A DNA stretch of 64,000 bases. It comes from DASXQK01 sp963757155 (GTDB lineage Bacteria; Pseudomonadota; Alphaproteobacteria; Dongiales; Dongiaceae). How positions within the stretch are numbered: position 1 is the stretch's first letter; each line of letters opens with the position of its first letter. The position numbers and the translations under genes were made by a program. The stretch is taken from the NCBI GenBank assembly GCA_963757155.1, contig CAVWQS010000008.1, forward strand, positions 1 to 64,000. Direction: 5' to 3'. Below the pieces are notes generated by a model. That model was not told the DNA's origin, ran no database searches, and was given only the letters and a program-made list of their open reading frames with translations. This document shows, one piece after another, positions 1 through 9,641 of this stretch.

Positions 1-323
1 CCGAGCGCGCCTACTTCGCTCCCGCGCTTCGAGATCTTCCCCCTCGCCCCCGAAAGGGGGAGAGGGTCGGGGTGAGGGGGTTTTTCAACAGCGTGACGCT
101 CGCCCCGCTTCGAAACGCTCTTGACTACCCCCACCGCGCTTTGAGATCTTCCCCTCGCCCCCAGAAGGGGGGAGAGGGCCGGGCGAGGGAATATCAAGAC
201 GCCATGTTTGAACGATTTTGAAACGCTCTCACTTCCCTCTACCGCGTCTTCCAAGCGCTAGGGCATTCACGGAAGTGATTCCGTTGGAAAAGCAAATGTG
301 ATTTTCAAGATCTTCGGTGTGGT

Positions 324-1708
324 TTGGCCGAACGGAAATACAATGCTTATTTGGCGATATCCGGGTTTGTAAGCTGGCAGAATGGCTGTTTGGGGCGGAT
401 TGCTGGTGGACGGGGCCGTCATGCGTCCGCCGGCTGGGGGAGACGCGGGCGGGCGAGAAAAGGGTCCACCGCTTCCTGTCCTCGCCCTATGTCTCGGTTG
501 AGCGGATCGTCGAGACACTCGGCGGCTCGGACGGCGGAGCGCTGTGTGGGGACGGCGCATCCTGGTGGTGCAGGATACGACGGAGATCAACTTCACCGAC
601 CGGAGAGGAAAGGGCTGTGGGTTCGGGCCGGCGGCGAACAGGGACGACGACGGGATTCTTCATCCATCCGGTGATTGCGGTGGATGTTGAAAGCGAGGCG
701 GCGGTGGGTCTGGTCGATGCGGCGGACTCTGGACGCGCCCCGAGGCACCGGCGGGCAACGAGCGCAGCCGGCCGGCCGAGGGCGAAGACTTTGGCGCGCT
801 GGCCTGGCCGGTCGCAGGAGTGCGGCTGAGACCCGGGAGGGGCGGCCCAGCTCCACACGGCTGCTGACCGGGAGGAGCGACACTCCACGCGCTCTTTCGC
901 CCGCAGGCCTGCGGGGCTCGATCTGGATCGTGCGGGCCGCTGCGAACCGCAAACCGGCCGATGGCACGAAGCTGTTCGACGCTCTCACCGACGCTCCTTG
1001 CTTGAGCACCAGCGAGGTGCGGGTAGCGCCCCGTGGGCCAGGCGGGGAGGGCCGCACCGCAATGGTCGAGCTGCGGGCCAAACGGGTCCACACTGCCCGG
1101 CCCGAACTGACAGGGCCTCGTGGAGGACTTCCCCAAGACCATCGAGCTCAGCCCGGACGAAGAGTGAGCATCCCCGCCGGGGAAACACCGCTTCTCTGGC
1201 GCCTCCTGACCACCCATCCCGTGGCCGATGCCGTTCAAGCCGAGGAGATCGTCCAGCTCTACCGCTTGCGCTGGCGCATCGAGCAGACCTTCCGAGACCT
1301 CATAAGCGATGGGCTCGCCCTCGAGGCAGACAGCCAGATCCTCGAGCCCGGAGCGAATGTTCAACCTCGCGGCCATGGCATCGATCGCCGTGAGCCCGAA
1401 CCACCCAGCTCGTCGACGCCCTGAGATGGTGGCACCACCACCCGCCTCCGATGTCATCGACGAGAGCCTCGAGGTTCCCCTCTTCAGATCCTCTCCCGCA
1501 GCCTCGAGGGCAAGACCCTGAGCGCCAAGAGACCTCGCATCCCCTGAAGTCGCTCGCCTTCGTCTCCTGGGTTCCCGCCCCGCCCCTTCCGGTGGCAATC
1601 GTGCAACTACAAGCCCCCGGGACCAAAGACCATGCGATATGGTTCCAAGCGCCTCGCCGCTACCCCTCGAGGGATACATCCTTGTAACCCCAAAGCCGAA
1701 ATCCGTGA
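324..1708 (+). pseudogene. Degraded inverted copy of the IS4-family transposase gene
   Basis: This is the mirror image of the intact transposase gene at 1985-3340. Recognisable pieces appear in all three frames: the 'CVG' region near 540, the HPVIAVDVESEA segment near 660-705, a RAAANRKPADGTKLFDALTD segment at 930-990, and the YRLRWRIEQTFRDL catalytic-glutamate segment near 1260-1300. Stops and frame changes occur every 50-150 bases, so no transposase can be made. Net length is larger than the intact copy, unlike ordinary deletion-biased decay. It may not exist in the living genome if the palindrome is an assembly artefact. Confidence 0.8.
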
Positions 1709-1974
1709 ATCCCGTAGCGCTTAGAAGCGGGAGAGGGTGCCGCCGGCGCGAAGCGACGGCGGCCGGTGAGGGCAGCTCAAGCGAGATCGTGCTTGAACAT
1801 CCCTCACCCTCCCCATCGCTGCGCGATGGGTCCCCTCCCTCTCCCGCTTCGTAGGGAGGGGACCCATCGCGCAGCGATGGGGAGGGTGAGGGATGTTCAA
1901 GCACGATCTCGCTTGAGCTGCCCTCACCCGCCGCCGTCGCTGCGCGCCGGCGGCACCCTCTCCCGCTTCGAAGC

Positions 1975-3405
1975 GCTACGGGATTCACGGATTTCGGCTT
2001 TGGGTTGCGAGGATGTATCCCTCGAGGGTAGCGGCGAGGCGCGTCCAACCATATCGCATGGTCTTTGGTCCCGGGGGCTTGTAGTAGCAATTCCACCCGC
2101 CGAGGCGGGCGGCAACCCAGGAGACGAAGGCGAGCGACTTCAGGGGATGCGGGTTCTTTTGGCGCTCGGTCTTGCCCTCGAGGCTGCGGGAGAGGATCTG
2201 AAGGGGAACCTCGAGGCTCTCGTCGATGACATCGGAGGCGGGTCGTGGGCTGCCATCTCGGGCGTCGACGAGCTGGGTCGTTCGGGTCGCGGCAATCAAT
2301 GCCATGGCCGCGAGGTTGAACATTCGCTCGGGCTCGATGATCTGGCTGTCCTCGAGGGCGAGCCCATCGCTCTTGAGGGCTCGGAAGGTCTGCTCGATGC
2401 GCCAGCGCAAGCGGTAGAGCTGGACGATCTCCTCGGCTTGAACGGCATCGGCCACGGGATGGGTGGTCAGGAGGCGCCAGAGAAGCGGTGTTTTCCCGGC
2501 GGGGATGTTGACCTCGCGGGCTTCGACCAGGCTGAGCTCGATGGTCTTGGGGAAGTCCTCCACGAGACCGTTGTCGGGCCGGGCAATCTGGACCCGTTTG
2601 GCCCGCAGCTCGACCATTGCGGTGCGGCCCTTGTCGCCTGGCCCACGGGGCGCTACCCGCACCTCGCTGGTGCTCAAGCAAGGAGCGTCGGTGAGAGCGT
2701 CGAACAGCTTCGTGCCATCGGCCAAGTTGCGGTTCGCAGCGGCCCGCACGATCAGATCGAGCCCCGCAGGCCTGCGGGCGAAGAGCGCATAGATGTCGCT
2801 CTCCCGGTCGGCCACCATGGTCAGCTGGGCCGCCCCCGCCAGGGTCTCAGCCGCACTCCTGCAACCGGCCAGCCAGCGCGCCGATTCCTTGGCCTCGGCG
2901 GGCCGGCTGCGCTCGTTGCCCGCCGGTGCCTCGGGGCGCGTCCAGATCGCCGCATCGACCAGACCCACCACCGCCTCGCTTTCAACATCCACCGCAATCA
3001 CCGGATGGATGAAGAAGCCCGTCGTCGTCCTGTTCGCCGCCGGCCCGAACCCACGGCGCTTCTTGTCCCGGTCGGTGAAGTTGATCTCCGTCGTATCCTG
3101 CACCACCAGGATGCGCCGTCCCACACAGCGCTCCGCCGTCCGAGCCGCCAGTGTCTCGACGATCCGCTCAACCGAGACATAGGGCGAGGACAGGAAGCGG
3201 TGGACCGCCATCTCGCCCGCCCGCGTCTCCCCCAGCCGGCGGAGCACCGTCGTCCCCGTCGCCGCAATCCGCCCAAGCAGCCATTCTGCCCGCTCGTCGA
3301 CCCGGATATCGCCAAATGACATTGCAAGACCCTCGGCCAAACCACACCGAAGATCTTAAATCACATTTGCTTTTCCAACGGAATCACTTCCGTGAATGCC
3401 CTAGC
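1975..3405 (-). mobile_element. IS4-family insertion sequence, about 1431 bp
   Basis: The ends carry imperfect 17-bp inverted repeats: GCTACGGGATTCACGGA at 1975-1991 and the reverse complement of GCTAGGGCATTCACGGA at 3389-3405 (15 of 17 match). The flanks ttcgaagc (1967-1974) and ttcaaagc (3406-3413) look like an 8-bp target duplication with one difference. Size, one transposase gene and duplication length fit the IS4 family. The transposase stop codon lies inside the left inverted repeat. Confidence 0.75.
1985..3340 (-). CDS. IS4-family transposase (Tn5/IS50-like DDE)
   Basis: A 451-residue cut-and-paste transposase with the DDE catalytic triad of the IS4 family. The first aspartate is in QDTTEINF (about residue 105), the second in VADRESDIY (about 200), and the glutamate in the Y-(2)-R-(3)-E-(6)-K signature YRLRWRIEQTFRALK (about 330). 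Length matches the family. It is the only intact gene of the IS at 1975-3405 and starts at ATG 3340, just inside the right inverted repeat. It is probably functional as written. No regulatory site was identified. Confidence 0.9.
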   Translation of the reverse strand: MAEGLAMSFGDIRVDERAEWLLGRIAATGTTVLRRLGETRAGEMAVHRFLSSPYVSVERIVETLAARTAERCVGRRILVVQDTTEINFTDRDKKRRGFGPAANRTTTGFFIHPVIAVDVESEAVVGLVDAAIWTRPEAPAGNERSRPAEAKESARWLAGCRSAAETLAGAAQLTMVADRESDIYALFARRPAGLDLIVRAAANRNLADGTKLFDALTDAPCLSTSEVRVAPRGPGDKGRTAMVELRAKRVQIARPDNGLVEDFPKTIELSLVEAREVNIPAGKTPLLWRLLTTHPVADAVQAEEIVQLYRLRWRIEQTFRALKSDGLALEDSQIIEPERMFNLAAMALIAATRTTQLVDARDGSPRPASDVIDESLEVPLQILSRSLEGKTERQKNPHPLKSLAFVSWVAARLGGWNCYYKPPGPKTMRYGWTRLAATLEGYILATQSRNP

Positions 3406-3412
3406 TTCAAAG

Positions 3413-3636
3413 CGCGGTAGAGGGAAGTAAGAGCGTTTCGAAGCGGGCGAGCATCACGCTGTTGAGAAACCCCCTCACCCCGGCCCTCTCCCCCCTTCGA
3501 GGGGCGAGGGGGAAGATCTCAAAGCGCGGTAGAGGGAAGTAAGAGCGTTTCGAAGCGGGCGAGCATCACGCTGTTGAGAAACCCCCTCACCCCGACCCTC
3601 TCCCCCCTTCGGGGGGCGAGGGGGAAGATCTCGAAG
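3413..3636. repeat. Two tandem 112-bp direct repeats
   Basis: The block beginning cgcggtagagggaag recurs at 3413 and 3525, and a third partial copy starts at 3637, an exact period of 112 bases. Each unit contains a G/C-rich palindrome (ccctctccccccttcg... gcgagggggaa) typical of dispersed intergenic repeats. Degraded mirror copies appear at 1-230 as part of the large palindrome. The block lies between the IS and the end of the ABC ATPase gene and may act as its transcription stop; no coding sense was seen. Confidence 0.8.
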
Positions 3637-3666
3637 CGCGGGAGCGAGAAGTAGGCGCGCTCGGCG

Positions 3667-4767
3667 CTATTCCGTCAGCAGCGAGGCTGCCTCGGGTTTC
3701 CAGGTCATCCAGACCGCTGTGCCGATGGTGTCGGATTCGGTGAACTGCCGGTCGGCGTTCTGGCGGGCGACGGCGATGAGCTTGTCCAGGCCGGCGACCT
3801 CGACGAAGTAGTGGCTGCGGTCGCCGAAATAGGCCTTGGCGTTGAGGCGGCCGGCAAGGGCATTGGCGCCGGCGTCGGGGACCGTCCAATGCAGATTTAT
3901 CTTCTCCGGCCGAACCGCGACGGAGACCGCAGCGCCGCGCGCCGGCGCATCCGCGGCGACGGGGACGTCGAAGCGCCCCAGCGGGCCGGCCTCGATCCGG
4001 GCGTGGCCCTGGGTCACCTCGCCCATCACCCCGGGGAAGAGGTTCATGGTGCCGATGAACTCCGCCACCTCGCGGCAATTGGGCGCCTCGTAGATCTTTG
4101 TGCCGCTGTCGATCTGCAGGGCCTTGCCCCGGGACATCACGGCGACCCGGTCGGAGAGGGTGAGGGCCTCCTCCTGGTCATGAGTTACGAAGACGAAGGT
4201 GACGCCGACGCTGCGCTGGATCTGGCGCAGCTCGATCTGCATTTCCTCGCGCAGCTTCTTGTCCAGCGCCCCCAGCGGCTCGTCCAGCAGCAGCACCTTG
4301 GGCCGGCAGACCAAAGCGCGGGCGAGCGCCACCCGCTGGCGCTGGCCGCCGGAGAGCTGATGGCTGGCCCGCTCGCCATAGCCGGGCATCTTGATGAGGT
4401 CGAGGGCCTCCTCGACGATGCGGGCCATCTCGGGCTTGGCGAGATGCTTCTTGCGCAGGCCGAAGGCGATGTTCTCGCGCACGTTGAGATGGGGGAAGAT
4501 GGCGTAGTTCTGGAAGACCATATTGGTCGGCCGGGCATAGGGCGGCACCGCCGACATGGGCTGCCCGTCGATGAAGATCTCGCCCTTGGTCGGCGTCTCG
4601 AACCCCGCCAGAATCCGCAGCAACGTGGTCTTGCCGCAGCCCGAGGGGCCCAGCAGCGAGAAGAACTCGCCCCGCCGGATCTCGAAGCTCACCTCATCGA
4701 CCGCCTTCACGGGGCCGAAATGCTTGGAGACGTTTTGCAGGGAGATGATGCTGTCGGTATCGCTCAT
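3667..4767 (-). CDS. ABC transporter ATP-binding protein, PotA-like (polyamine/betaine type)
   Basis: The 366-residue ATPase energises uptake through the two permeases encoded just upstream. Walker A is GPSGCGKTT (about residues 38-46), the signature is LSGGQRQRVALARAL (about 137-151), and Walker B is VLLLDEPLGALD (about 158-169), followed by the switch histidine in VTHDQEEA. A C-terminal TOBE-like domain (about 280-360, containing VAVRPEKINL) is typical of the PotA/FbpC/MalK branch. The gene is last in an ATPase-permease-permease operon, 6 bases after the upstream gene. The substrate cannot be read from sequence; polyamine-type transporters of this subfamily also carry quaternary amines, which would suit the neighbourhood. 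Confidence 0.92.
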   Translation of the reverse strand: MSDTDSIISLQNVSKHFGPVKAVDEVSFEIRRGEFFSLLGPSGCGKTTLLRILAGFETPTKGEIFIDGQPMSAVPPYARPTNMVFQNYAIFPHLNVRENIAFGLRKKHLAKPEMARIVEEALDLIKMPGYGERASHQLSGGQRQRVALARALVCRPKVLLLDEPLGALDKKLREEMQIELRQIQRSVGVTFVFVTHDQEEALTLSDRVAVMSRGKALQIDSGTKIYEAPNCREVAEFIGTMNLFPGVMGEVTQGHARIEAGPLGRFDVPVAADAPARGAAVSVAVRPEKINLHWTVPDAGANALAGRLNAKAYFGDRSHYFVEVAGLDKLIAVARQNADRQFTESDTIGTAVWMTWKPEAASLLTE

Positions 4768-4773
4768 GGCGCT

Positions 4774-5577
4774 TCAGAGTCCCGTGGGGCGGATGGATTT
4801 GACGCCGCGCCGGCGCAGCAGCTCGGAAGCGACGACGATGATGGTGGAGGCGAAGAGGATGCAGCTTCCCAGCGCCTCGGTCATGGGCAGGCGGTCGGGG
4901 AAGCGGAGCTGGCTCCACAGGAAGATCGGCAGGGTCTGGTCGATGCCGCTGAGGAAGAAGGCAATCACATATTCGTCGAAGGAGACGGTGAAGGCCATCA
5001 GCAGGCTGGAGACGATGCCGGGCAGCGCCAGGGGAAAGGTGACGCGCCAGAAGGTCATCCAGCCGTTCTCGCCCAGATCGTTGGCCGCCTCCTCCAGCGA
5101 TTTGTCGAAGCCTTCCAGCCGTGACATCAGCACCAGCATGGAGAAGGGGACGCAGAGCAGGATATGCCCGGCGCCCACTGTCCAGAGGGTCAGCGGGATG
5201 TCGAAGACCTTGCGCAGGACGATGAGGAGGGCGACCGCCAGGATGATGCTGGGCACCACCAGCGGCAGCATGATCACCCCCATGACGGGCCCTCGCCCCG
5301 GCATCCGATAGCGCGTGGCGGCCATGGCGGCGAGCAAACCGAAGATGGTGCTGAAGATCGACACGAAGGTGCCCACGATCAGGCTGTTGCGCAGCGCGTT
5401 CAGCAGGGAATCGTTGTTGGCAAGCTCGACATAGGCGCTGGTGGTGAAGCCCACCAGGGGGAAGACCGCGAAGGTGTTGTCGTTGAAGGAGAACATCGGC
5501 AGCAGGAGCACCGGCGCGTAGAGAAAGATCAGGAAGGCCACGCCATAGACGGTGAGGGCATCGATGCGCCTGGGCAT
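4774..5577 (-). CDS. ABC transporter permease, PotC-like
   Basis: A 267-residue inner-membrane permease with about six hydrophobic segments, beginning with VAFLIFLYAPVLLLPMFSF. The cytoplasmic EAA loop that docks onto the ATPase is seen as EEAANDLGENGWMTFWRVTFP (about 180-200; the key residues are EAA, G and P). Length and order match PotC. It sits 6 bases after the PotB-like gene and 6 before the ATPase gene, so the three are certainly co-transcribed. Together with the Tat-exported binding protein encoded divergently at 6771 it forms a complete importer. Confidence 0.92.
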   Translation of the reverse strand: MPRRIDALTVYGVAFLIFLYAPVLLLPMFSFNDNTFAVFPLVGFTTSAYVELANNDSLLNALRNSLIVGTFVSIFSTIFGLLAAMAATRYRMPGRGPVMGVIMLPLVVPSIILAVALLIVLRKVFDIPLTLWTVGAGHILLCVPFSMLVLMSRLEGFDKSLEEAANDLGENGWMTFWRVTFPLALPGIVSSLLMAFTVSFDEYVIAFFLSGIDQTLPIFLWSQLRFPDRLPMTEALGSCILFASTIIVVASELLRRRGVKSIRPTGL

Positions 5578-5583
5578 GGGCCG

Positions 5584-6561
5584 TCAGCTCTCCCAGTGGC
5601 GCATGCGGCGATATCCCACGAATTGAAGGAAGGCGACCACCAGCAGGGTCACCACCAGCATCATGGCGAGTGAGAGCGCAGAGCCCAGCGGCGCATCATT
5701 GGCCCGGCCGAAGAGGATCTGAATGATATTGCCGACCATGGTACCGCCCGATCCGCCGACCAGGGACGGCGTCACATAGTCGCCCACCGTCGGAATGAAG
5801 ACCAGCAAGGCTGCCGCGATGGTGCCGGGGGCGGAGAGCGGCAAGGTCACGTACCAGAACCGCTCGAGCGGGCGATATCCCAGATCCGTCGCCGCCTCCA
5901 GCAGGGAGCGGTCGATCTTCTCCAGCGAGACGTAGATGGGCAGGATGGCGAAGGCGGCCCAGGCATGGGCCAAAGTGATCACCACGGCAAAGGGGCTGTA
6001 GAGCAGGAACTCCAGCGGCTTGTCGATGATGTGGAGGCTGATGAGCCCGGAATTGATGACCCCGTTGAAGCCCAGGATGATCTTCCAGGCGAAGACGCGG
6101 AGCAGATAGCTGGTCCAGAAGGGAATGGTGATGAGGATCAGCCAGAGGACCTTGTGATGGGTCACGCGGAAGGCCAGAAAATAGGCCATGGGATAGGCCA
6201 GCAGGATCACCGCCGCGGTGGCCATGAGGGAGAGAATAACCGACTTCACCAGCAGGATCGCATAGACCGGATTGAGCAGGGGAAAGGGAATGCCCCACCA
6301 ATAGGTCGTCTTCTTGCCCGGTTCGACCAGATGCCAGTAGTTGTCGAGGGTGAAGGTCGTGTCGATGCTGTAGAGATCCTGGGTCCAGAAGCTGATGATG
6401 ACCAAGGCGATGATGGGCACGATCAGCATCAGCAGCATGAGCAGCATGGTCGGCGACATCAGGAGATAGCCGCGCAGCCATTCATGGCGCTGCAGCAGGC
6501 CGCCTCTCGAACGGGTGCCCGCCGACTTCAGCGCGCCCGGCGCGCCGTCAATCGCGCTCAT
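5584..6561 (-). CDS. ABC transporter permease, PotB-like
   Basis: This is the first permease of the operon. From the ATG at 6561 it is 325 residues, with a hydrophobic first helix (LMSPTMLLMLLMLIVPIIAL) and an EAA loop LLEAATDLGYRPLERFWYV typical of the family. An upstream in-frame ATG at 6615 would add 18 polar residues; I prefer 6561 because a G-rich GGGGGAG stretch lies upstream and the extension has no family character. The promoter should lie in the 6562-6770 region shared with the divergent binding-protein gene. Confidence 0.9.
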   Translation of the reverse strand: MSAIDGAPGALKSAGTRSRGGLLQRHEWLRGYLLMSPTMLLMLLMLIVPIIALVIISFWTQDLYSIDTTFTLDNYWHLVEPGKKTTYWWGIPFPLLNPVYAILLVKSVILSLMATAAVILLAYPMAYFLAFRVTHHKVLWLILITIPFWTSYLLRVFAWKIILGFNGVINSGLISLHIIDKPLEFLLYSPFAVVITLAHAWAAFAILPIYVSLEKIDRSLLEAATDLGYRPLERFWYVTLPLSAPGTIAAALLVFIPTVGDYVTPSLVGGSGGTMVGNIIQILFGRANDAPLGSALSLAMMLVVTLLVVAFLQFVGYRRMRHWES

Positions 6562-6770
6562 GCAAAATGCCCCCAAACTCCCCCTGTTGGATCCACGCGT
6601 TTCGGCATCCGGCATCGAATGGCGGGATCATTGGTTGCGATTACGCCCAAGTTGACAGCAGCCTGTCAACGGGTGGCCGTAAGAGGTTGACACCCTCGGC
6701 CTTCGCCATGGCAAACTTGTACCCGTCGAACGAAGCGCCCGAAGGGGCCTAAAAGCAAGGGAGAGGGCAT

Positions 6771-7886
6771 ATGAACAGGGTGAAATTCATCGACCGCGTG
6801 GCGCAGGGCAAGATCTCGCGCCGGCGGCTTCTCGGGGCGGCGGCCGCCTTCGGCGTCGGCGCGCTGGTCGTGCCGACACGCGCGCGCGCGGACGAGGTGC
6901 TGACCTGCATGGAGTGGAGCGGCTACGACCAGGCCGCCTTCTTCAAATCCTATGTCGCCAAGCATGGCAAGCCGCCGAATTTCTCGATCTTCGCCAATGA
7001 GGACGAGGCGCTGCAGAAGGTCCGCGGCGGCTATGACGCCGATATCATGCATCCCTGCACCTATTCCGTCTTTCCCTTCGTCGAGGCCAAAATCTCCAAG
7101 CCGATCGACACCTCCAAGCTCTCCAACTGGCCCGACATCTTCCCGACCCTGAAGACGGTCAAGGGAGTCGTCGCTGATGGACAGGTCGTCATGGCACCCG
7201 CCGATTGGGGCAATTCCGGCATCGCCTATCGTACCGACCTGGTGGACAAGGATTACCAGAACGCCGAATCCTGGAGCATCTTCGCCGACGACAAATATGC
7301 CGGCCGGGTCGCGATGACCGACAGCGAGGTGGTGGCCGAGATCGGCGGGCTGATGCTCGGCTATTCGCGCGAGAAGATCTTCGAGATGTCGGACGACGAA
7401 TTGGCGGCGACCCGGCCCTTCATGGAGAAGGTGGTGAAGAATTCCCGCTTCCTGTGGAAGGATCCCACGGAACTCGATCAGGCGTTGGCCTCCGGCGAGG
7501 TCGTCGCGGGGTATGCCTGGAACGAGACGGTCAAGACCCTCTCGGAGAAGAAGATCCCGGTGAAGTATGCCGATGCCAAGGAAGGCATCTTCACCTGGCT
7601 CTGCGGCCTGACCCTGCTCAGCACGGGCAAGGCCGATGAGGCCGCCGCCTATGATTTCATCGATGCCTGGCTTTCGCCGGAGACTGGCAAGGCCCTGATC
7701 GAGATGGACGGCTACGGCCATTCCAACATGAAGGCCTTCCAGATCGCCGATCCGAAGCAGGTCGCCGCGCTCGGCATCACGGATCCGGTCAAGCATCTGG
7801 CAGACGGCATCTTCCTCGAAGCGGTGGAGAGCAAGCGCCAGGCGAAATACATCAAGCTCTGGGAAGAGGTGAAGGCGCTGAAATAG
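6771..7886 (+). CDS. ABC transporter substrate-binding protein, PotD-like, Tat-exported
   Basis: A 371-residue periplasmic binding protein of the spermidine/putrescine (PotD) type. The N-terminus has a twin-arginine signal, SRRRLLGAAAAFGVGALVV, with likely cleavage after ARA near residue 40. The mature protein begins EVLTCMEWSGYDQ, a typical PotD start, and carries ADWGNSGIAYRTDL and TWLCGLTLL segments. A good ribosome site (gggagagg) precedes the ATG. It is transcribed away from its ATPase and permeases. Tat export suggests folding in the cytoplasm before transport. Confidence 0.92.
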   Translation: MNRVKFIDRVAQGKISRRRLLGAAAAFGVGALVVPTRARADEVLTCMEWSGYDQAAFFKSYVAKHGKPPNFSIFANEDEALQKVRGGYDADIMHPCTYSVFPFVEAKISKPIDTSKLSNWPDIFPTLKTVKGVVADGQVVMAPADWGNSGIAYRTDLVDKDYQNAESWSIFADDKYAGRVAMTDSEVVAEIGGLMLGYSREKIFEMSDDELAATRPFMEKVVKNSRFLWKDPTELDQALASGEVVAGYAWNETVKTLSEKKIPVKYADAKEGIFTWLCGLTLLSTGKADEAAAYDFIDAWLSPETGKALIEMDGYGHSNMKAFQIADPKQVAALGITDPVKHLADGIFLEAVESKRQAKYIKLWEEVKALK

Positions 7887-7911
7887 CCGGCACCCCTGCG
7901 ACTTCGGCTGC

Positions 7912-7939
7912 GAAGGCCGGGCAACGAAGCCCGGCCTTC
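7912..7939 (+). terminator. Hairpin after the binding-protein gene
   Basis: Perfect 11-bp inverted repeat GAAGGCCGGGC/GCCCGGCCTTC with a 6-base loop, 25 bases after the stop codon. There is no clear T-run, so it may be a weak terminator or an mRNA 3'-end stabiliser. Confidence 0.6.
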
Positions 7940-7977
7940 GCGCCTGTTAGAGCTCATTTCCTTGCCGAGGCGCCTCG

Positions 7978-9618
7978 ATGTCCGCCACCGCTCCCGATCT
8001 GATCCTGCTGAATGCCGACATCCGCACCATGGATCCGCTGCTCCCCCGCGCCCGTGCGCTCGCGGTGAAGGACGGGCGGGTCGCTGCAATCGGCGATGAC
8101 GATGAGATCCGCGGCCTCGCCAACGGCCGCACGCGCAAAGTCGATGCCGGCGGCCGGCTGGTGCTGCCGGGCTTTCAGGACACCCATATCCATCTGCAGG
8201 ACAGCGGCACGGGCTTCTCCTCCAGCGTCGATCTTGCCCGCGCCCGAACGGTGCCGGAGCTGCAGGATCTCGTGAGAGGCTATGCCGCGCGCCGGCCCGA
8301 CGATGCCTGGGTGCGGGGCACGGGCTGGTACAGCGGGATCTTCGGCGCCCATAATCTTGACCGCCAGGTGCTCGACGCCGCCGTCCCCGACCGCCCGGTG
8401 TTCATCTATGCCTCCGACGGACACAACGCCGCGGTCAACAGCAAGGGCTGCGCGGCTTTGGGCCTCGATGCGACGACGGCCGATCCGCCCAATGGGCAAT
8501 TCGTACGCGATGGGGCAGGGGTGCCGACGGGTCTCGTCTATGAGGATGCCGTGGATTGGGTGCGTTCGCGCATGCCCAAGCGCGCCGAGGCGGAATATGC
8601 CGAAGGCGTGCGCTACGGCCAGGCGCTCTGCAACAAGCATGGCATCACCGGCGTGCTGGATGCGTTGGTGGGCGAGCGGCATATGCGGGTCTATCGCGGC
8701 CTCGAGGAAGCGGGCGAGCTCTCCTTGCGCGTGCGGGCCACGGCCAAGGTCTTTCCGAAGGAGACGCTGTCCGAGGCGCTCGAGCGCCTCTGGACCTTGC
8801 GGCGCGAGAGCCGCGGGCCTTTGGTCTCCGTCCATTCCGCCAAGTTCTTCCTCGACGGGGTGCTGGAAAACCGCACCGCCGTCATGCTGGAAGACTACAG
8901 CGATGCGGCCGGCGGCAATGCCACGCTGATGTTCGATCCCGAGCAACTGCGCCAGCTCTTCGTCGCCTTCGATGCGGCGCGCTTCCAGCTCCATGTCCAT
9001 GTCATCGGCGACCGCGCGGCGCGGATCGCGCTGGACTGCATCGAGACGGCGCGCGAGGCCAATGGCGCCTGGCCCAGCCTGCATCAGCTGACCCATCTCC
9101 AGATGGTCGACCCGGCGGATATCCCACGCTTCCGGCCGCTGGGGGTGGTGGCGAGCATCCAGCCCCTCTGGGCCCGCCACGAGCCCTCGGTCACCGATGT
9201 CGCGCTGCCCATGGTGGGGCCAGCGCGGGGGCGGTGGATGTATCCCTGGCGCTCGCTGCTGGAGGCGGGCGCCCATATCGCCGTCACCAGCGATTGGGGT
9301 GTCTCGACCCTCAATCCCTTCGCCATCATGGAGACGGCCGTGACCCGCCAGCCGAGGGCCAAGCCGGACCATCCCGTGTTTTTACCGGAGGAGCGGCTGG
9401 ATGTGGCGAGCGTGGTGCGCGGCTATACGGTGAACGCCGCGGCCGCCGCCTGGCGGGCGGATGAAACCGGATCGCTCTCGCCCGGCAAATACGCCGACCT
9501 CATCCTCCTCGACCGCGACATCTTCGCGGTCAGTCCTTATGAGATCGGCGGGACGGAGGCCTTGCTGACCTTACTGGGCGGGAAGGAAGTGCATCGGGCC
9601 GAAGCCTTCGCGGGATAG
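7978..9618 (+). CDS. YtcJ-like amidohydrolase family protein
   Basis: A 546-residue metal-dependent hydrolase of the amidohydrolase_3 (YtcJ/N-substituted formamide deformylase) group. The N-terminal small beta domain ends in VLPGFQDTHIHL (about residues 60-71), with the metal-binding HIH. Further features are LHVHVIGDRAAR (about 340) and a late ITSDWGVSTLNP-type aspartate (here VTSDWGVSTLNP, about 440). The C-terminus has the family pattern GKYADLILLDRD. It is cytoplasmic with no signal peptide and is intact. Its substrate is not predictable; it follows the PotD-like gene by 91 bases and may be read from its own promoter. Confidence 0.88.
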   Translation: MSATAPDLILLNADIRTMDPLLPRARALAVKDGRVAAIGDDDEIRGLANGRTRKVDAGGRLVLPGFQDTHIHLQDSGTGFSSSVDLARARTVPELQDLVRGYAARRPDDAWVRGTGWYSGIFGAHNLDRQVLDAAVPDRPVFIYASDGHNAAVNSKGCAALGLDATTADPPNGQFVRDGAGVPTGLVYEDAVDWVRSRMPKRAEAEYAEGVRYGQALCNKHGITGVLDALVGERHMRVYRGLEEAGELSLRVRATAKVFPKETLSEALERLWTLRRESRGPLVSVHSAKFFLDGVLENRTAVMLEDYSDAAGGNATLMFDPEQLRQLFVAFDAARFQLHVHVIGDRAARIALDCIETAREANGAWPSLHQLTHLQMVDPADIPRFRPLGVVASIQPLWARHEPSVTDVALPMVGPARGRWMYPWRSLLEAGAHIAVTSDWGVSTLNPFAIMETAVTRQPRAKPDHPVFLPEERLDVASVVRGYTVNAAAAAWRADETGSLSPGKYADLILLDRDIFAVSPYEIGGTEALLTLLGGKEVHRAEAFAG

Positions 9619-9641
9619 GGACCGTAAAGCTTTCCCCTCTA

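Larger units (their letters stand above)
1..3664. repeat. 3.66-kb inverted repeat (palindrome) with apex near 1846
   Basis: Bases 1-14 are the exact reverse complement of 3651-3664, and the two arms stay alignable all the way to an apex near 1846, where 'ctcccgcttcgtagggag' folds on itself. The right arm (1847-3664) carries an intact IS4-type transposase gene. The left arm carries the same gene with dozens of substitutions and indels and is about 28 bases longer, a net gain of bases. The palindrome reaches base 1 of the window, so it may continue outside. Either two inverted IS copies exist, or this is a fold-back read artefact at a contig end; I favour the artefact. Confidence 0.9.

Noticed and set aside
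3413..3636. Possible CRISPR array
   Set aside because: Units are 112 bp, adjoining without spacers, and no cas genes are near.
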